Assembly (NCBI GenBank): GCA_017652265.1
Contig: JAGCBH010000039.1
Location: 1 to 64,000, forward strand
Length of the DNA stretch: 64,000 bases
Source of the DNA: a bacterium
GTDB lineage: Bacteria > Cyanobacteriota > Vampirovibrionia > Gastranaerophilales > Gastranaerophilaceae
Direction: 5' to 3'
This document shows positions 1-6,962 of this stretch, piece by piece. Below the pieces are notes generated by a model. It made no database searches. It saw only the letters and a list, made by a program, of their open reading frames with translations, and was not told the DNA's origin. Made by a program: the position numbers and the translations under genes. Positions within the stretch are counted from its first letter, which is position 1. Each line of letters starts with the position of its first letter.

Positions 1-249
1 ACCTAAAGAGCCAAAAACAAATACTACACCTTCTCTGGATGCCTCTATGATTTTTGAGAAAAAATGACTGAAAGCTAGTAAAACATCTCGGCTTTTGGGC
101 AATAAGAAAATAGTTATTCCAACGATAAATTCCAGAAAAAAAGCTATTAGATTTGTTCTGAAATTATTTGATTTTTTGTGGCTGCTGCATAGCCATGCAA
201 TATAAAGAAAAATAAATATGCCGATTAGCCCTATAATTTTTTGTGTCAT
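1..249 (-). CDS. CNT (NupC-family) nucleoside transporter, N-terminal part
   Basis: This 83-codon open frame runs off the left edge of the window. Its start ATG is preceded by AGGAG at good spacing. The visible part starts with a hydrophobic segment (IIGLIGIFIFLYIAWLCSS), then a basic patch, a second hydrophobic segment and a stretch ending VVFVFGSLG. This order matches the N-terminus of concentrative nucleoside transporters, which import nucleosides by Na+ or H+ symport through the inner membrane. The transport core lies outside the window, so substrate cannot be judged. Family assignment is by remembered pattern only. Confidence 0.6.
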   Translation of the reverse strand, partial: MTQKIIGLIGIFIFLYIAWLCSSHKKSNNFRTNLIAFFLEFIVGITIFLLPKSRDVLLAFSHFFSKIIEASREGVVFVFGSLG

Positions 250-285
250 ATTAACTCCTAATATTATCTATCTATAAAATTTATA

Positions 286-702
286 CTATTGTTTATCAAC
301 TGATAACGGTGTCCCTTTTTGTCCGAGATAAAAAACAATGAGTTCAACAGGTTCATTTCCCGTATTTTTGCCATAATGGTATTTCCCTATTAATTCGGGC
401 AAAACCTCTCCTTCGTAAAGTGTTATTTCTTAGTTATCATCTGTAATAACAGTTAAAGCACCTTTTTTAACATAAGCAAAATTAACTAAATCATGCTTAT
501 GCATAGGTAATTCTTCGCCAACATTAATAATAATTTTTAATACCGTAACTTCAGGTTTTTTAATTTTCAATTTTTGATATTCTGCATTATCCCAAGTAGA
601 AGTTGTTTTTAATAATACTTCTTTTTCTGCTGAATATGATACATTTGTTACAAGCAAAGCCATTACAAATAGAACAATCATTGATTTTATTACTCTTGCC
701 AT
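286..702 (-). pseudogene. Exported cupin-domain protein interrupted by an in-frame stop
   Basis: The first 90 codons encode a signal peptide (hydrophobic core to about residue 22, ending SYSA) and the first half of a cupin fold with the metal-site-like stretch PMHKHD. A TAA at 430-432 ends this frame. The same frame then continues without shift for 47 more codons (EITLYEGEVLPELIGKYHYG, later NEPVELIVFYLG) to a TAG at 286-288. This second half looks like the rest of the cupin barrel. One nonsense change in an otherwise intact 138-residue cupin explains the layout. It may be a recent pseudogene or an assembly error. TAA is the normal stop elsewhere in the window, so recoding is unlikely. Confidence 0.7.
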
Positions 703-774
703 ATCTTTAGCTCCTTAAAACTTAAATATTAAAACCTATAACCATAATATTATTTCGGAATTCTCCTGTCAAAT

Positions 775-802
775 TTGTTCACAGCTTACTCTGTGCTATA
801 AT
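775..802 (+). promoter_or_regulatory. Sigma70-type promoter of the flavodoxin gene with internal dyad
   Basis: TTGTTC (775-780) is followed after 16 bp by an extended -10, TGCTATAAT (hexamer 797-802). The dyad CACAG-N6-CTGTG (780-795) fills the spacer, where a regulator could block polymerase. The start of the flavodoxin gene is 36 bp downstream. Confidence 0.55.
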
Positions 803-837
803 ATTTTCAACAATTGTAGGTTAAAGGATAAAAATTT

Positions 838-1419
838 ATGAAGTTTATATTAGGCAGTTTATTGATTATATTTTTTGCATTACTGATTATTGCAGTATGT
901 AAATTTAGTGAGCTAAAAAATATTAAATACAATCAACCGCAACTTTTGTCTAATAAAAAAATATTAACGGTTTATTATTCAAATGGCGGTCATACTAAAG
1001 AAGTTGCACAAAATCTCCATTACATTGTTGGTGGTGATATAAAAGAAATTGAATTAACAGAAAAATATCCGAATAATATTTTTAAAATGTCTAAATTTGT
1101 CAAAAAACAAATGAAAGAAGGATATTTACCTAAAATAGAGGATATTGATATTTCAAATTACGATATCGTTTTTGTTGGTTCTCCGATTTGGAACTTTTCA
1201 ATGTCTTTACCTGCAAAAACATTCCTAAAAAACAATAATTTTGAAAATAAATTATTAATTCCGTTTTTTACATATTCAGGTGGTGCAAACAAAAATAATG
1301 TAATTAATGAGATTAAAGATAATGCAAATACACAAAATTTAAGAAAGCCTTTGTTTATGTTTGAAAACGGGATTTTTCTTACTAAAGAACAAATTATAAA
1401 ATGGTTAAATAATATATAA
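838..1419 (+). CDS. Membrane-anchored flavodoxin-family protein
   Basis: The 193-residue product has one N-terminal hydrophobic segment (residues 3-21) followed by a flavodoxin-like domain. The FMN phosphate loop is visible as YYSNGGHTKEVA, and the later segment DIVFVGSPIWNFSMSLPAKTFL matches the W/N loop of the flavodoxin_4 group. Such proteins carry electrons on FMN; the anchor would hold this one at the membrane facing the periplasm or cytoplasm. AAAGGA precedes the ATG. It is divergent from the broken cupin gene and followed 23 bp later by preA. The redox partner is not evident. Confidence 0.8.
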   Translation: MKFILGSLLIIFFALLIIAVCKFSELKNIKYNQPQLLSNKKILTVYYSNGGHTKEVAQNLHYIVGGDIKEIELTEKYPNNIFKMSKFVKKQMKEGYLPKIEDIDISNYDIVFVGSPIWNFSMSLPAKTFLKNNNFENKLLIPFFTYSGGANKNNVINEIKDNANTQNLRKPLFMFENGIFLTKEQIIKWLNNI

Positions 1420-1442
1420 TTATAAGTTTGAGGATTTAATAT

Positions 1443-2630
1443 ATGTCAACATTAACAACATCAGTATTAGGAATAGAATTTGAGAATCCGTTTTTGCTTG
1501 CTTCAGCACCTCCAACAGCATCAATTGAAAGTATAGATAAAGCATTTGAAATGGGCTGGGGCGGTGCTGTTTTAAAAACCATAACTCCCGACAATTTAGA
1601 AATGGTTGAAGCAAGCCCTCGCTATGCGATTATGAAAGAAAAGGGCAAAGTTATCGGACTTCAAAATATAGAATTATTGAGTCATAAATCTGTTCAGTAT
1701 TGGGTTGATGGGATCAAATACTTAAAAGAAAAACACCCGACAAAAGTTATTATTGCGAGTATAATGTCTCCGATAGATAGAAGTGCTTGGCACGAACTTG
1801 TACGAAGACTAAACGAAACACCTGTTGATGCTTACGAACTTAACTTTTCCTGTCCACACGGAATGCCTGAAAAGGGAATCGGAATGGCAATAGGCACAAC
1901 AACAGAAATTTCAACTCTTATTACCGGTTGGGTAAAAGACATTGCAATAAAACCGGTTTTTGTAAAGCTTACCCCTAATGTAACTGATATAACAAGAATT
2001 GCAAAAGCTGTTGAACGTGCAAATGCTGACGGATTTGCTGCAATAAATACCGTTCAAGGATTTATGGGTGTTAATCTTGATACTTTAGAACCTAATTTAA
2101 ATATTGGCGGACTTTCTACTTATGGTGGCTGTTCGGGTGAAATCGTAAAACCGATAGGCTTCAGGTGTGTTGCTCAATTAAGACAATGTTCAGAATTGCC
2201 AATTTTAGGCATGGGTGGAATAACAAATTGGCAGGATGCAGCACAATATATTGCGTTAGGTTCTGATGCTGTTCAAATCTGTACAGAAGTTATGATAAAC
2301 GGTTATGGTATAATTGATGGGCTAAAATCTGGTTTATTGAAGTATTTAGAAGAAAAAGAAATGAATGATATTTCTGAACTGAAAAATATAGCAATCTCTA
2401 AAATTACAACACACGAAAAATTAAATAAAGAACATCATTTACACCCGGAGATAAATAAAGACGTTTGTGTAAAATGCGGAAAATGTGTCAAGATATGTTC
2501 AGAATCGGAGCATCAAGCTCTTGGAGTAAATGATAATAAAACTTCCATTTGTCTTGATAAAGAAAAATGTGTAGGTTGTTCTTTATGCTCTCATGTTTGC
2601 CCGAAAGAAGCCATAAAGATGTGTTGTTAA
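1443..2630 (+). CDS. preA: PreA-like dihydropyrimidine dehydrogenase subunit (FMN barrel plus ferredoxin domain)
   Basis: The 395-residue protein begins with the PreA/dihydroorotate dehydrogenase barrel (LGIEFENPFLLASAPPTAS). It contains the catalytic-region signature ELNFSCPHGMPEKGIGMAIG and an FMN-binding tail (LGMGGITNWQDAAQYI). The last 60 residues carry two [4Fe-4S] motifs, CVKCGKCVKIC and CVGCSLCSHVCP. In characterised systems PreA reduces uracil/thymine with electrons from NADH delivered by PreT. No preT is present here, so another electron donor or a related barrel substrate is possible. GAGG lies before the ATG. Length agrees with E. coli PreA (about 411 residues). Confidence 0.85.
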   Translation: MSTLTTSVLGIEFENPFLLASAPPTASIESIDKAFEMGWGGAVLKTITPDNLEMVEASPRYAIMKEKGKVIGLQNIELLSHKSVQYWVDGIKYLKEKHPTKVIIASIMSPIDRSAWHELVRRLNETPVDAYELNFSCPHGMPEKGIGMAIGTTTEISTLITGWVKDIAIKPVFVKLTPNVTDITRIAKAVERANADGFAAINTVQGFMGVNLDTLEPNLNIGGLSTYGGCSGEIVKPIGFRCVAQLRQCSELPILGMGGITNWQDAAQYIALGSDAVQICTEVMINGYGIIDGLKSGLLKYLEEKEMNDISELKNIAISKITTHEKLNKEHHLHPEINKDVCVKCGKCVKICSESEHQALGVNDNKTSICLDKEKCVGCSLCSHVCPKEAIKMCC

Positions 2631-2720
2631 TGTTAAATTTACATAAATTTTAGCATATTTTCATGCACAATAATTAAAACATTTTAATTTATAAAAACAT
2701 TGATAATTCATACTAATTAT

Positions 2721-2812
2721 GCAACCATACCGAATGACGAGATGAGATAACATATCTTTCTGGTTGCAGGGGTATTATGATGTTTGAGTTCGAACCTTGC
2801 GTCATCAACCCC
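2721..2812. other. Structured intergenic segment of unknown role
   Basis: The 260-bp gap after preA has two nested dyads. GCAACCA (2721-2727) pairs with TGGTTGC (2761-2767). GGGGT (2769-2773) plus TGATG pairs with CATCA plus ACCCC (ending 2812) around a loop containing GTTCGAAC. It resembles an RNA hairpin, but lacks a T-run and cannot be folded as a tRNA. The rest of the gap shows nothing recognisable. Confidence 0.3.
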
Positions 2813-2890
2813 GCCATTAAAATAAACTTTTCAAAGGTTATTTTTGTTGTATTATTAAAATAGGATAGTGTTACAAAATAATTAACTCAA

Positions 2891-4330
2891 ATGATAAAAG
2901 TCTCTAAAGTAAAGCTGTTTCCTAATATAAGAAAGCCTGGAACACATTATTCCAAGCCGAAATTTTATAGCGTAATTAAATTGGCGCAATTCACAGGTGC
3001 AGAAGTATCTGAAAAAGCAAAGCCTTCCGGTACTTATAACGTTTGTTCTCTTCTCCAGTTACAACAAAAACTTGCAGAAATTAAAGAACAATTTAAAGAA
3101 ATAGCAAAGGAATTTTCCGGAATTACATTATCAGGCAAATCGTCTCTTTTGGATTTAAGTAAAAAAGACATAACTCAAAATATCTTAAATAAGGAAAGGG
3201 CTAAAAGATTACTGCACAAAGGCTATTTGAGAGATATTGTAAATGAGTTTTCAAATAAGGTTAAAGTTCCTTATCTTGGTAAAATGTGTTCTGATGTCCC
3301 GACAAAGCAATTTTTTACATTTTTAAACGAATCAATGATAGTTTCTCCAAGGCTTTTAGTTCACTACATCAAAGGCGAAAATACGGTAAGTCATTACGAA
3401 AATATAAGAGAATTAAAAAGAATTTACTCTTCCTGTTCCGTTAATGAATTGTTCAGGATGAAAATGAAAATACTTAAAGAGTTCGGGGAATATACAAATA
3501 CTGACAGTTTAATTCCTGATTATAAATTCTCCAAGGCTCAGATGAAATGCCTAAAACAGCTCACTGCAAAATATGATGCAATTGACGGCTTATTAAAAAA
3601 GCACAATATTCACACATCGGCAATTGAAGCTCTGTTTTATTCGGGAATAGAAAACTGCTCAAAAGCGGGTGATGTTCTGCCAAACAAAGATATAATGTTA
3701 GGATTTTCACAAGTTTATGACAGAACTTTAAAAATAAATATACCTGTAATTTTATCATTTGCAAATACTGATTTCGGGTATCGGTTTAAAGCCTATCGTT
3801 ATGATGAAAATTTAATTTCAAATATTGCAAAATACAAAAAACAAGTATCGCATTGTATAAAAACTAAAAACTATGCATATATAAATGATTTGGACGATAA
3901 AATTATGAAATATCTGAAAACTATAGAAGTTTCGGAAGTTTATGCAGAGCCTAAAGATATTGCAGGTATGCGGAAAGAAATGGAAAAATGTCCTGATATG
4001 ACTGCGGAAAAAATTGACAATGTATTAAATAATTCAACAAATGATATCGTATATCATATAAGAAATCTTCAGAATTTTGATGTCAAAAGATATTATAATA
4101 CCTCAATTCCTTTGATAAAATGTCTGAAAGAGTTTAGCCGGATAAACAAAATAAATGAATTTTATACAGAAGCATTGGCCTTTAATAATGTCCGGCATTC
4201 TCCGGTAGGGATGTATATAAAATACGGTTTTGAACCAATTTCTGTATCAAAAGAAGAAATTGAAAAGGCATTATTAACAAAGGCAGGATTTGATTTCAAA
4301 AGATCGGTTTGGCTGGTTTACAAAATGTAA
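2891..4330 (+). CDS. Unknown 479-residue protein, C-terminus weakly acetyltransferase-like
   Basis: A long open frame with codon use like its neighbours but no obvious Shine-Dalgarno sequence (upstream ACAAAATAATTAACTCAA). I do not recognise the main body. It is lysine-rich and largely helical in appearance, without signal peptide or membrane segment. The end contains NNVRHSPVGMYIKYGFEPIS, similar in pattern to the motif B region of GNAT acetyltransferases (Asn...Pro-Val-x-x-Tyr-x-Lys-x-Gly-Phe-Glu), so a degenerate GNAT fold or an effector-like protein is possible. It lies alone between the structured gap and the RiPP locus. Confidence 0.6.
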   Translation: MIKVSKVKLFPNIRKPGTHYSKPKFYSVIKLAQFTGAEVSEKAKPSGTYNVCSLLQLQQKLAEIKEQFKEIAKEFSGITLSGKSSLLDLSKKDITQNILNKERAKRLLHKGYLRDIVNEFSNKVKVPYLGKMCSDVPTKQFFTFLNESMIVSPRLLVHYIKGENTVSHYENIRELKRIYSSCSVNELFRMKMKILKEFGEYTNTDSLIPDYKFSKAQMKCLKQLTAKYDAIDGLLKKHNIHTSAIEALFYSGIENCSKAGDVLPNKDIMLGFSQVYDRTLKINIPVILSFANTDFGYRFKAYRYDENLISNIAKYKKQVSHCIKTKNYAYINDLDDKIMKYLKTIEVSEVYAEPKDIAGMRKEMEKCPDMTAEKIDNVLNNSTNDIVYHIRNLQNFDVKRYYNTSIPLIKCLKEFSRINKINEFYTEALAFNNVRHSPVGMYIKYGFEPISVSKEEIEKALLTKAGFDFKRSVWLVYKM

Positions 4331-4337
4331 TATTGAT

Positions 4338-4366
4338 TTGATTTTTAATATAGTATCAGTTAGCAT
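4338..4366 (+). promoter_or_regulatory. Candidate promoter of the RiPP operon
   Basis: TTGATT (4338-4343) and TAGCAT (4361-4366) are separated by 17 bp. Transcription would begin near 4373, just before the dispersed repeat, making that repeat the 5' leader of the precursor mRNA. The -10 is imperfect. Confidence 0.35.
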
Positions 4367-4376
4367 AAGTGTATAG

Positions 4377-4503
4377 TGTTTAAAAGCAGTTCTACGCCAC
4401 TACCGTTTCGCTGAACCGCGAACCGTTCGTGGCTACGCTGTCTAATACGCCACTCAAAACTATTGCTTTACTACCGTGTATTTGCAAAAGTTTCTCGGAC
4501 AAT
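4377..4503 (-). repeat. Dispersed repeat, copy A (short form)
   Basis: The reverse complement matches a second element at 44871-45063. Shared blocks in order are TTGTCCGAGAAACTTTTGC (19/19), AGTTTTGAGTGGCGTATTAGACAGC (25/25), ACGGTTCGCGG, CGGTAGTGG and GAACTGCTTTTAAACA. Copy A lacks about 65 bp of palindromic inserts present in copy B. It ends 14 bp before the RiPP precursor ATG and would lie in its mRNA leader in antisense orientation. Confidence 0.8.
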
Positions 4504-4517
4504 TAAGGAGGTTTTAA

Positions 4518-4739
4518 ATGATTCGTAAAGTCGTACTTGCAGAAGCACCTAAGAAAAACATGTTAGTGTTACCTAAAAGCAAAAAACCTGTTTTGCAAAA
4601 AAGAACAATGTCTTTACCTGCCAGAAAAGAATTACAAACTCAAGTCGCAGAACAACCGGGAAGAAAGACTAAAGTATTTACATCAACCAGATGCAGTGAC
4701 TATGAGCCTATAGATTACTGTTCACCTTTATTCCCATAG
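4518..4739 (+). CDS. Candidate RiPP precursor peptide
   Basis: This 73-residue peptide has one of the strongest ribosome binding sites in the window (AAGGAGG, 7 nt before ATG). It lies 17 bp upstream of a radical SAM/SPASM enzyme that overlaps a PqqD-like gene. The first 52 residues are strongly basic (14 Lys/Arg) and Cys-free, as expected for a leader. The last 20 residues are different: they hold the only two Cys (C59, C68), two Tyr (Y62, Y67), acidic residues and a final SPLFP, and look like the core. Plausible products are Cys- or Tyr-crosslinked macrocycles. The precursor role is inferred from gene order and composition; no known RiPP family is matched by eye. Confidence 0.65.
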   Translation: MIRKVVLAEAPKKNMLVLPKSKKPVLQKRTMSLPARKELQTQVAEQPGRKTKVFTSTRCSDYEPIDYCSPLFP

Positions 4740-4756
4740 TGTTATATTAAAAAACA

Positions 4757-5968
4757 ATGTTGAAAAAGCAATACATAAAATCAGCATTTCAATTATTTGC
4801 TGACGAAAGAAAAAAATCTTCCCCGAATACAGGTCTTTCTTGTGTGCAAAAATACAAAAGGAGTTTACCTGTAGGATTTTGCCACAGTTACCCGAACACC
4901 GTATCTTTAAAAGTTACTGCGGATTGTAATTTGCGCTGCAAACATTGCTACTATTCCGGTAAACCTGCCGTTTACAATCCTGATAACGATTTTTCTTCGG
5001 AAGATATTTTTAAACTTATTGATTTTTTAGTTGATGATTTGAATATTCTCAGTTTAACTCTGACAGGCGGAGAACCGTTTTTAAGACAAGATTTTACTGA
5101 GATAATCTGTCACGCTAAAACCAAAAATCTTCCTTTGGTAATACAAACTAACGGAACAATTTTGACTGAACGGAATATTAAAGACTTAAGCGAAATACTT
5201 TATCCCAAAACCGATATTATACATATTAGTTTGGATGGAGCGGATAGGGAATCTCACGACAGTATTCGAGGGAAAGGCGCCTTTGATAAAACCATAAAGA
5301 CAATAAAACTTTTAAGAAAATACAATTTACCGGTTCAGATTAACTCTACACTGAATTCTGCTAGTGCTAAGAATTTAGAAAATCTTTTTGAATTATGCGA
5401 CAGCCTGAAAGTAAACAGACTATCCATTTCAAAATTTCATGTTTGCCATGAAAATCACAAATATTTGGATGTAAGCCTAGAAGATACAATATACTGCGCA
5501 CATAAAATTCATAAAAAAATGAAAGAGAATCCTCATATTTTTGCCAAAACAAAGATAATTGATATTCATGATTTGCTAAAATTAGCTGAAGGTAAAAAGC
5601 TTCTTGATGAATATCTTGAAAAACACCCGCAAAAATTACACGAAGATGAATGCCTAAGCTGCCATAATCACAACAAAATTGTAATTTCCGCTAAAGGTGA
5701 CATATTTCTTTGTTCAACATACGAATCCGAAGATACTTGTTTGGGGAATCTACGTAAAACGGACTTTTACGAAATCTGGGAGAATCGTTTGTCAAATCCG
5801 TATTTTCAAAAACGTGATTTATCAACGGTTAAATGCAAAGACTGTAAATATATACCGCTATGCGGTGCAGGATGTCCGGCCAGTGCATACAAAGAATATG
5901 GCGATATAAATTATGCACCTGCGGAATGTAGCTATTTCAAAGAATATATAAGGGGATTAAATGGATAA
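4757..5968 (+). CDS. Radical SAM/SPASM RiPP-maturase-like enzyme
   Basis: The 403-residue protein has the radical SAM cluster motif CNLRCKHC (C57, C61, C64) and the SAM-binding GGEPF (residues 104-108). A Cys-rich C-terminal SPASM region includes C299, C302, C319, C328, C360, C363, C369, C373 and C391, enough for two auxiliary [4Fe-4S] clusters. SPASM enzymes next to small peptides usually install C-S, C-C or C-O crosslinks. The gene follows the precursor by 17 bp and lacks a clear ribosome binding site. Its end overlaps the PqqD-like gene in ATGGATAA, suggesting coupled translation. An N-terminal PqqD-like domain is not seen, which agrees with the separate recognition protein. Confidence 0.85.
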   Translation: MLKKQYIKSAFQLFADERKKSSPNTGLSCVQKYKRSLPVGFCHSYPNTVSLKVTADCNLRCKHCYYSGKPAVYNPDNDFSSEDIFKLIDFLVDDLNILSLTLTGGEPFLRQDFTEIICHAKTKNLPLVIQTNGTILTERNIKDLSEILYPKTDIIHISLDGADRESHDSIRGKGAFDKTIKTIKLLRKYNLPVQINSTLNSASAKNLENLFELCDSLKVNRLSISKFHVCHENHKYLDVSLEDTIYCAHKIHKKMKENPHIFAKTKIIDIHDLLKLAEGKKLLDEYLEKHPQKLHEDECLSCHNHNKIVISAKGDIFLCSTYESEDTCLGNLRKTDFYEIWENRLSNPYFQKRDLSTVKCKDCKYIPLCGAGCPASAYKEYGDINYAPAECSYFKEYIRGLNG

Positions 5969-6251
5969 GAATACTGTATTATCTTTAGCTCCGCACGTTT
6001 TAAAGCGAATGGAATATGCGCTTGATACATTCTATTTATTAAATTTTGAAAACGATGAAATTTGGACAGGTAACTATTCATCCTATTTAATAATAGACAA
6101 ATTAAACGGTAAAGATAATATAGATACCATCATTAAAAACCTTATAAAAGAATATAGTGAGTTTTCATACGAAGAATTATACAATTCTGCAATAATTGTT
6201 TTTAAAGAATTATCGGATAAAAAATTTATTTTATCCGATAATTCCAAATAA
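5961..6251 (+). CDS. PqqD-like RiPP recognition element protein
   Basis: This 96-residue protein fits the PqqD pattern: a beta segment with LNFENDEIW, then YLIIDKLNGKDNIDTIIKNL (the 'LLDGxxTvxEI' position), a helix, and a final helix ELYNSAIIVFKELSDKKFIL. PqqD-type winged-helix domains bind the leader peptide and deliver the core to the radical SAM enzyme. The start overlaps the end of the maturase gene by 8 nt with AGGGG upstream. Together the three genes form a minimal leader/maturase/recognition set. A perfect 16-bp inverted repeat covers the last codons. Sequence identity to known PqqD is low, so assignment rests on pattern plus context. Confidence 0.7.
   Translation: MDKNTVLSLAPHVLKRMEYALDTFYLLNFENDEIWTGNYSSYLIIDKLNGKDNIDTIIKNLIKEYSEFSYEELYNSAIIVFKELSDKKFILSDNSK
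6207..6244. repeat. Perfect 16-bp inverted repeat at the end of the RiPP operon
   Basis: GAATTATCGGATAAAA (6207-6222) and its exact complement (6229-6244) flank a 6-nt loop. The hairpin lies inside the last codons of the PqqD-like gene, just before the stop. There is no strong T-run, so it may be a weak bidirectional terminator for the convergent genes or an mRNA 3'-end stabiliser. Confidence 0.7.
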
Positions 6252-6256
6252 AATTT

Positions 6257-6877
6257 CTAACGGCCAACGCGACTTGCCAAAAAGTCAAGAAATCCTTTAT
6301 ATTGGTCTTGGATACGTCTTATAATGAATTCATAGCTTGGAATCGGTAATTCTTCCGATATAAATCCGTGCTCTTTCAGTGAACGCCCTGAGAGATTTCC
6401 CTCTGTTTGGAAAAGAACTCCTTTTTGGCCTTTAAGTATAACGAAAGCCGGAGCTTCCAATTTAAGAGAAATGTTGTCCGAAATTATAGGAGTTCCGTCA
6501 TTCAAATCCGCAACTTCTTCGGAACATAAATCTTCATCAACAAGAGTTCCGAATGAATATTTTTCACGGCTAATATCTGTTATGGTTACGGTTAAATCAT
6601 TTCTTTCGTTTTCAGGAATCCTCTTAAGAACATTCCAGGTGTTCGCCTTAAGGTTTGGCGGCATTTCATTATAGTGCAGAGCTTCCATTAAGTTTATTGG
6701 CTTTTTCATAATCTTTTCTAATTCTGCAATGATTTCCGGCGAAACAAGAGCTTTTATCTTTGTCATACATTCCGGAGTTACTTCCACGTGTCCAAATGAT
6801 GGTTGTTTTTCGCCTTCCGGCGCAATTCTGTTGTTAACCTGCGAACAACTATAGCTGCTAATCGGTCTAATGTTCAT
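6257..6877 (-). CDS. Tagged unknown protein (206 aa)
   Basis: I do not recognise the fold. The N-terminus is a polar segment ending in PSFGH (residues 26-30), the tag seen on several other proteins here. The body (PEIIAELEKIMKKPINLMEAL, then alternating beta-like segments such as DLTVTITDI and APAFVILKG) looks soluble and globular. TAGGAGG is placed 5 nt before ATG. Promoter motif P1 lies 33-62 bp upstream, shared with the next three tagged genes. The gene is convergent with the RiPP operon, with only 5 bp between stops. Confidence 0.7.
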   Translation of the reverse strand: MNIRPISSYSCSQVNNRIAPEGEKQPSFGHVEVTPECMTKIKALVSPEIIAELEKIMKKPINLMEALHYNEMPPNLKANTWNVLKRIPENERNDLTVTITDISREKYSFGTLVDEDLCSEEVADLNDGTPIISDNISLKLEAPAFVILKGQKGVLFQTEGNLSGRSLKEHGFISEELPIPSYEFIIRRIQDQYKGFLDFLASRVGR

Positions 6878-6909
6878 TAAATCCTCCTATTTTTTAAATC
6901 CTGCATTTT

Positions 6910-6939
6910 TGTATAAACCTTATAAAAATATCTTTTGCT
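6910..6939 (-). promoter_or_regulatory. Shared promoter motif P1
   Basis: On the minus strand AGCAAAAGATATTTTTA (6923-6939) is followed after 7 nt by TATACA (6910-6915). GCAAAA occupies the -35 position with a 17-bp spacer. This is the variant that drives an mRNA with a leader and Shine-Dalgarno sequence. Confidence 0.6.
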
Positions 6940-6962
6940 ACAATGTTAAAATAATTTTACAA

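Noticed and set aside
430-432. TAA stop recoding in the cupin gene
   Set aside because: Many housekeeping genes here, including preA and uvrB-operon neighbours, end normally at TAA or TAG, so a recoded TAA is not credible.
2721-2812. tRNA or tmRNA end
   Set aside because: GTTCGAAC resembles a T-loop, but the flanking 5-bp stem does not pair and acceptor spacing is wrong on both strands.
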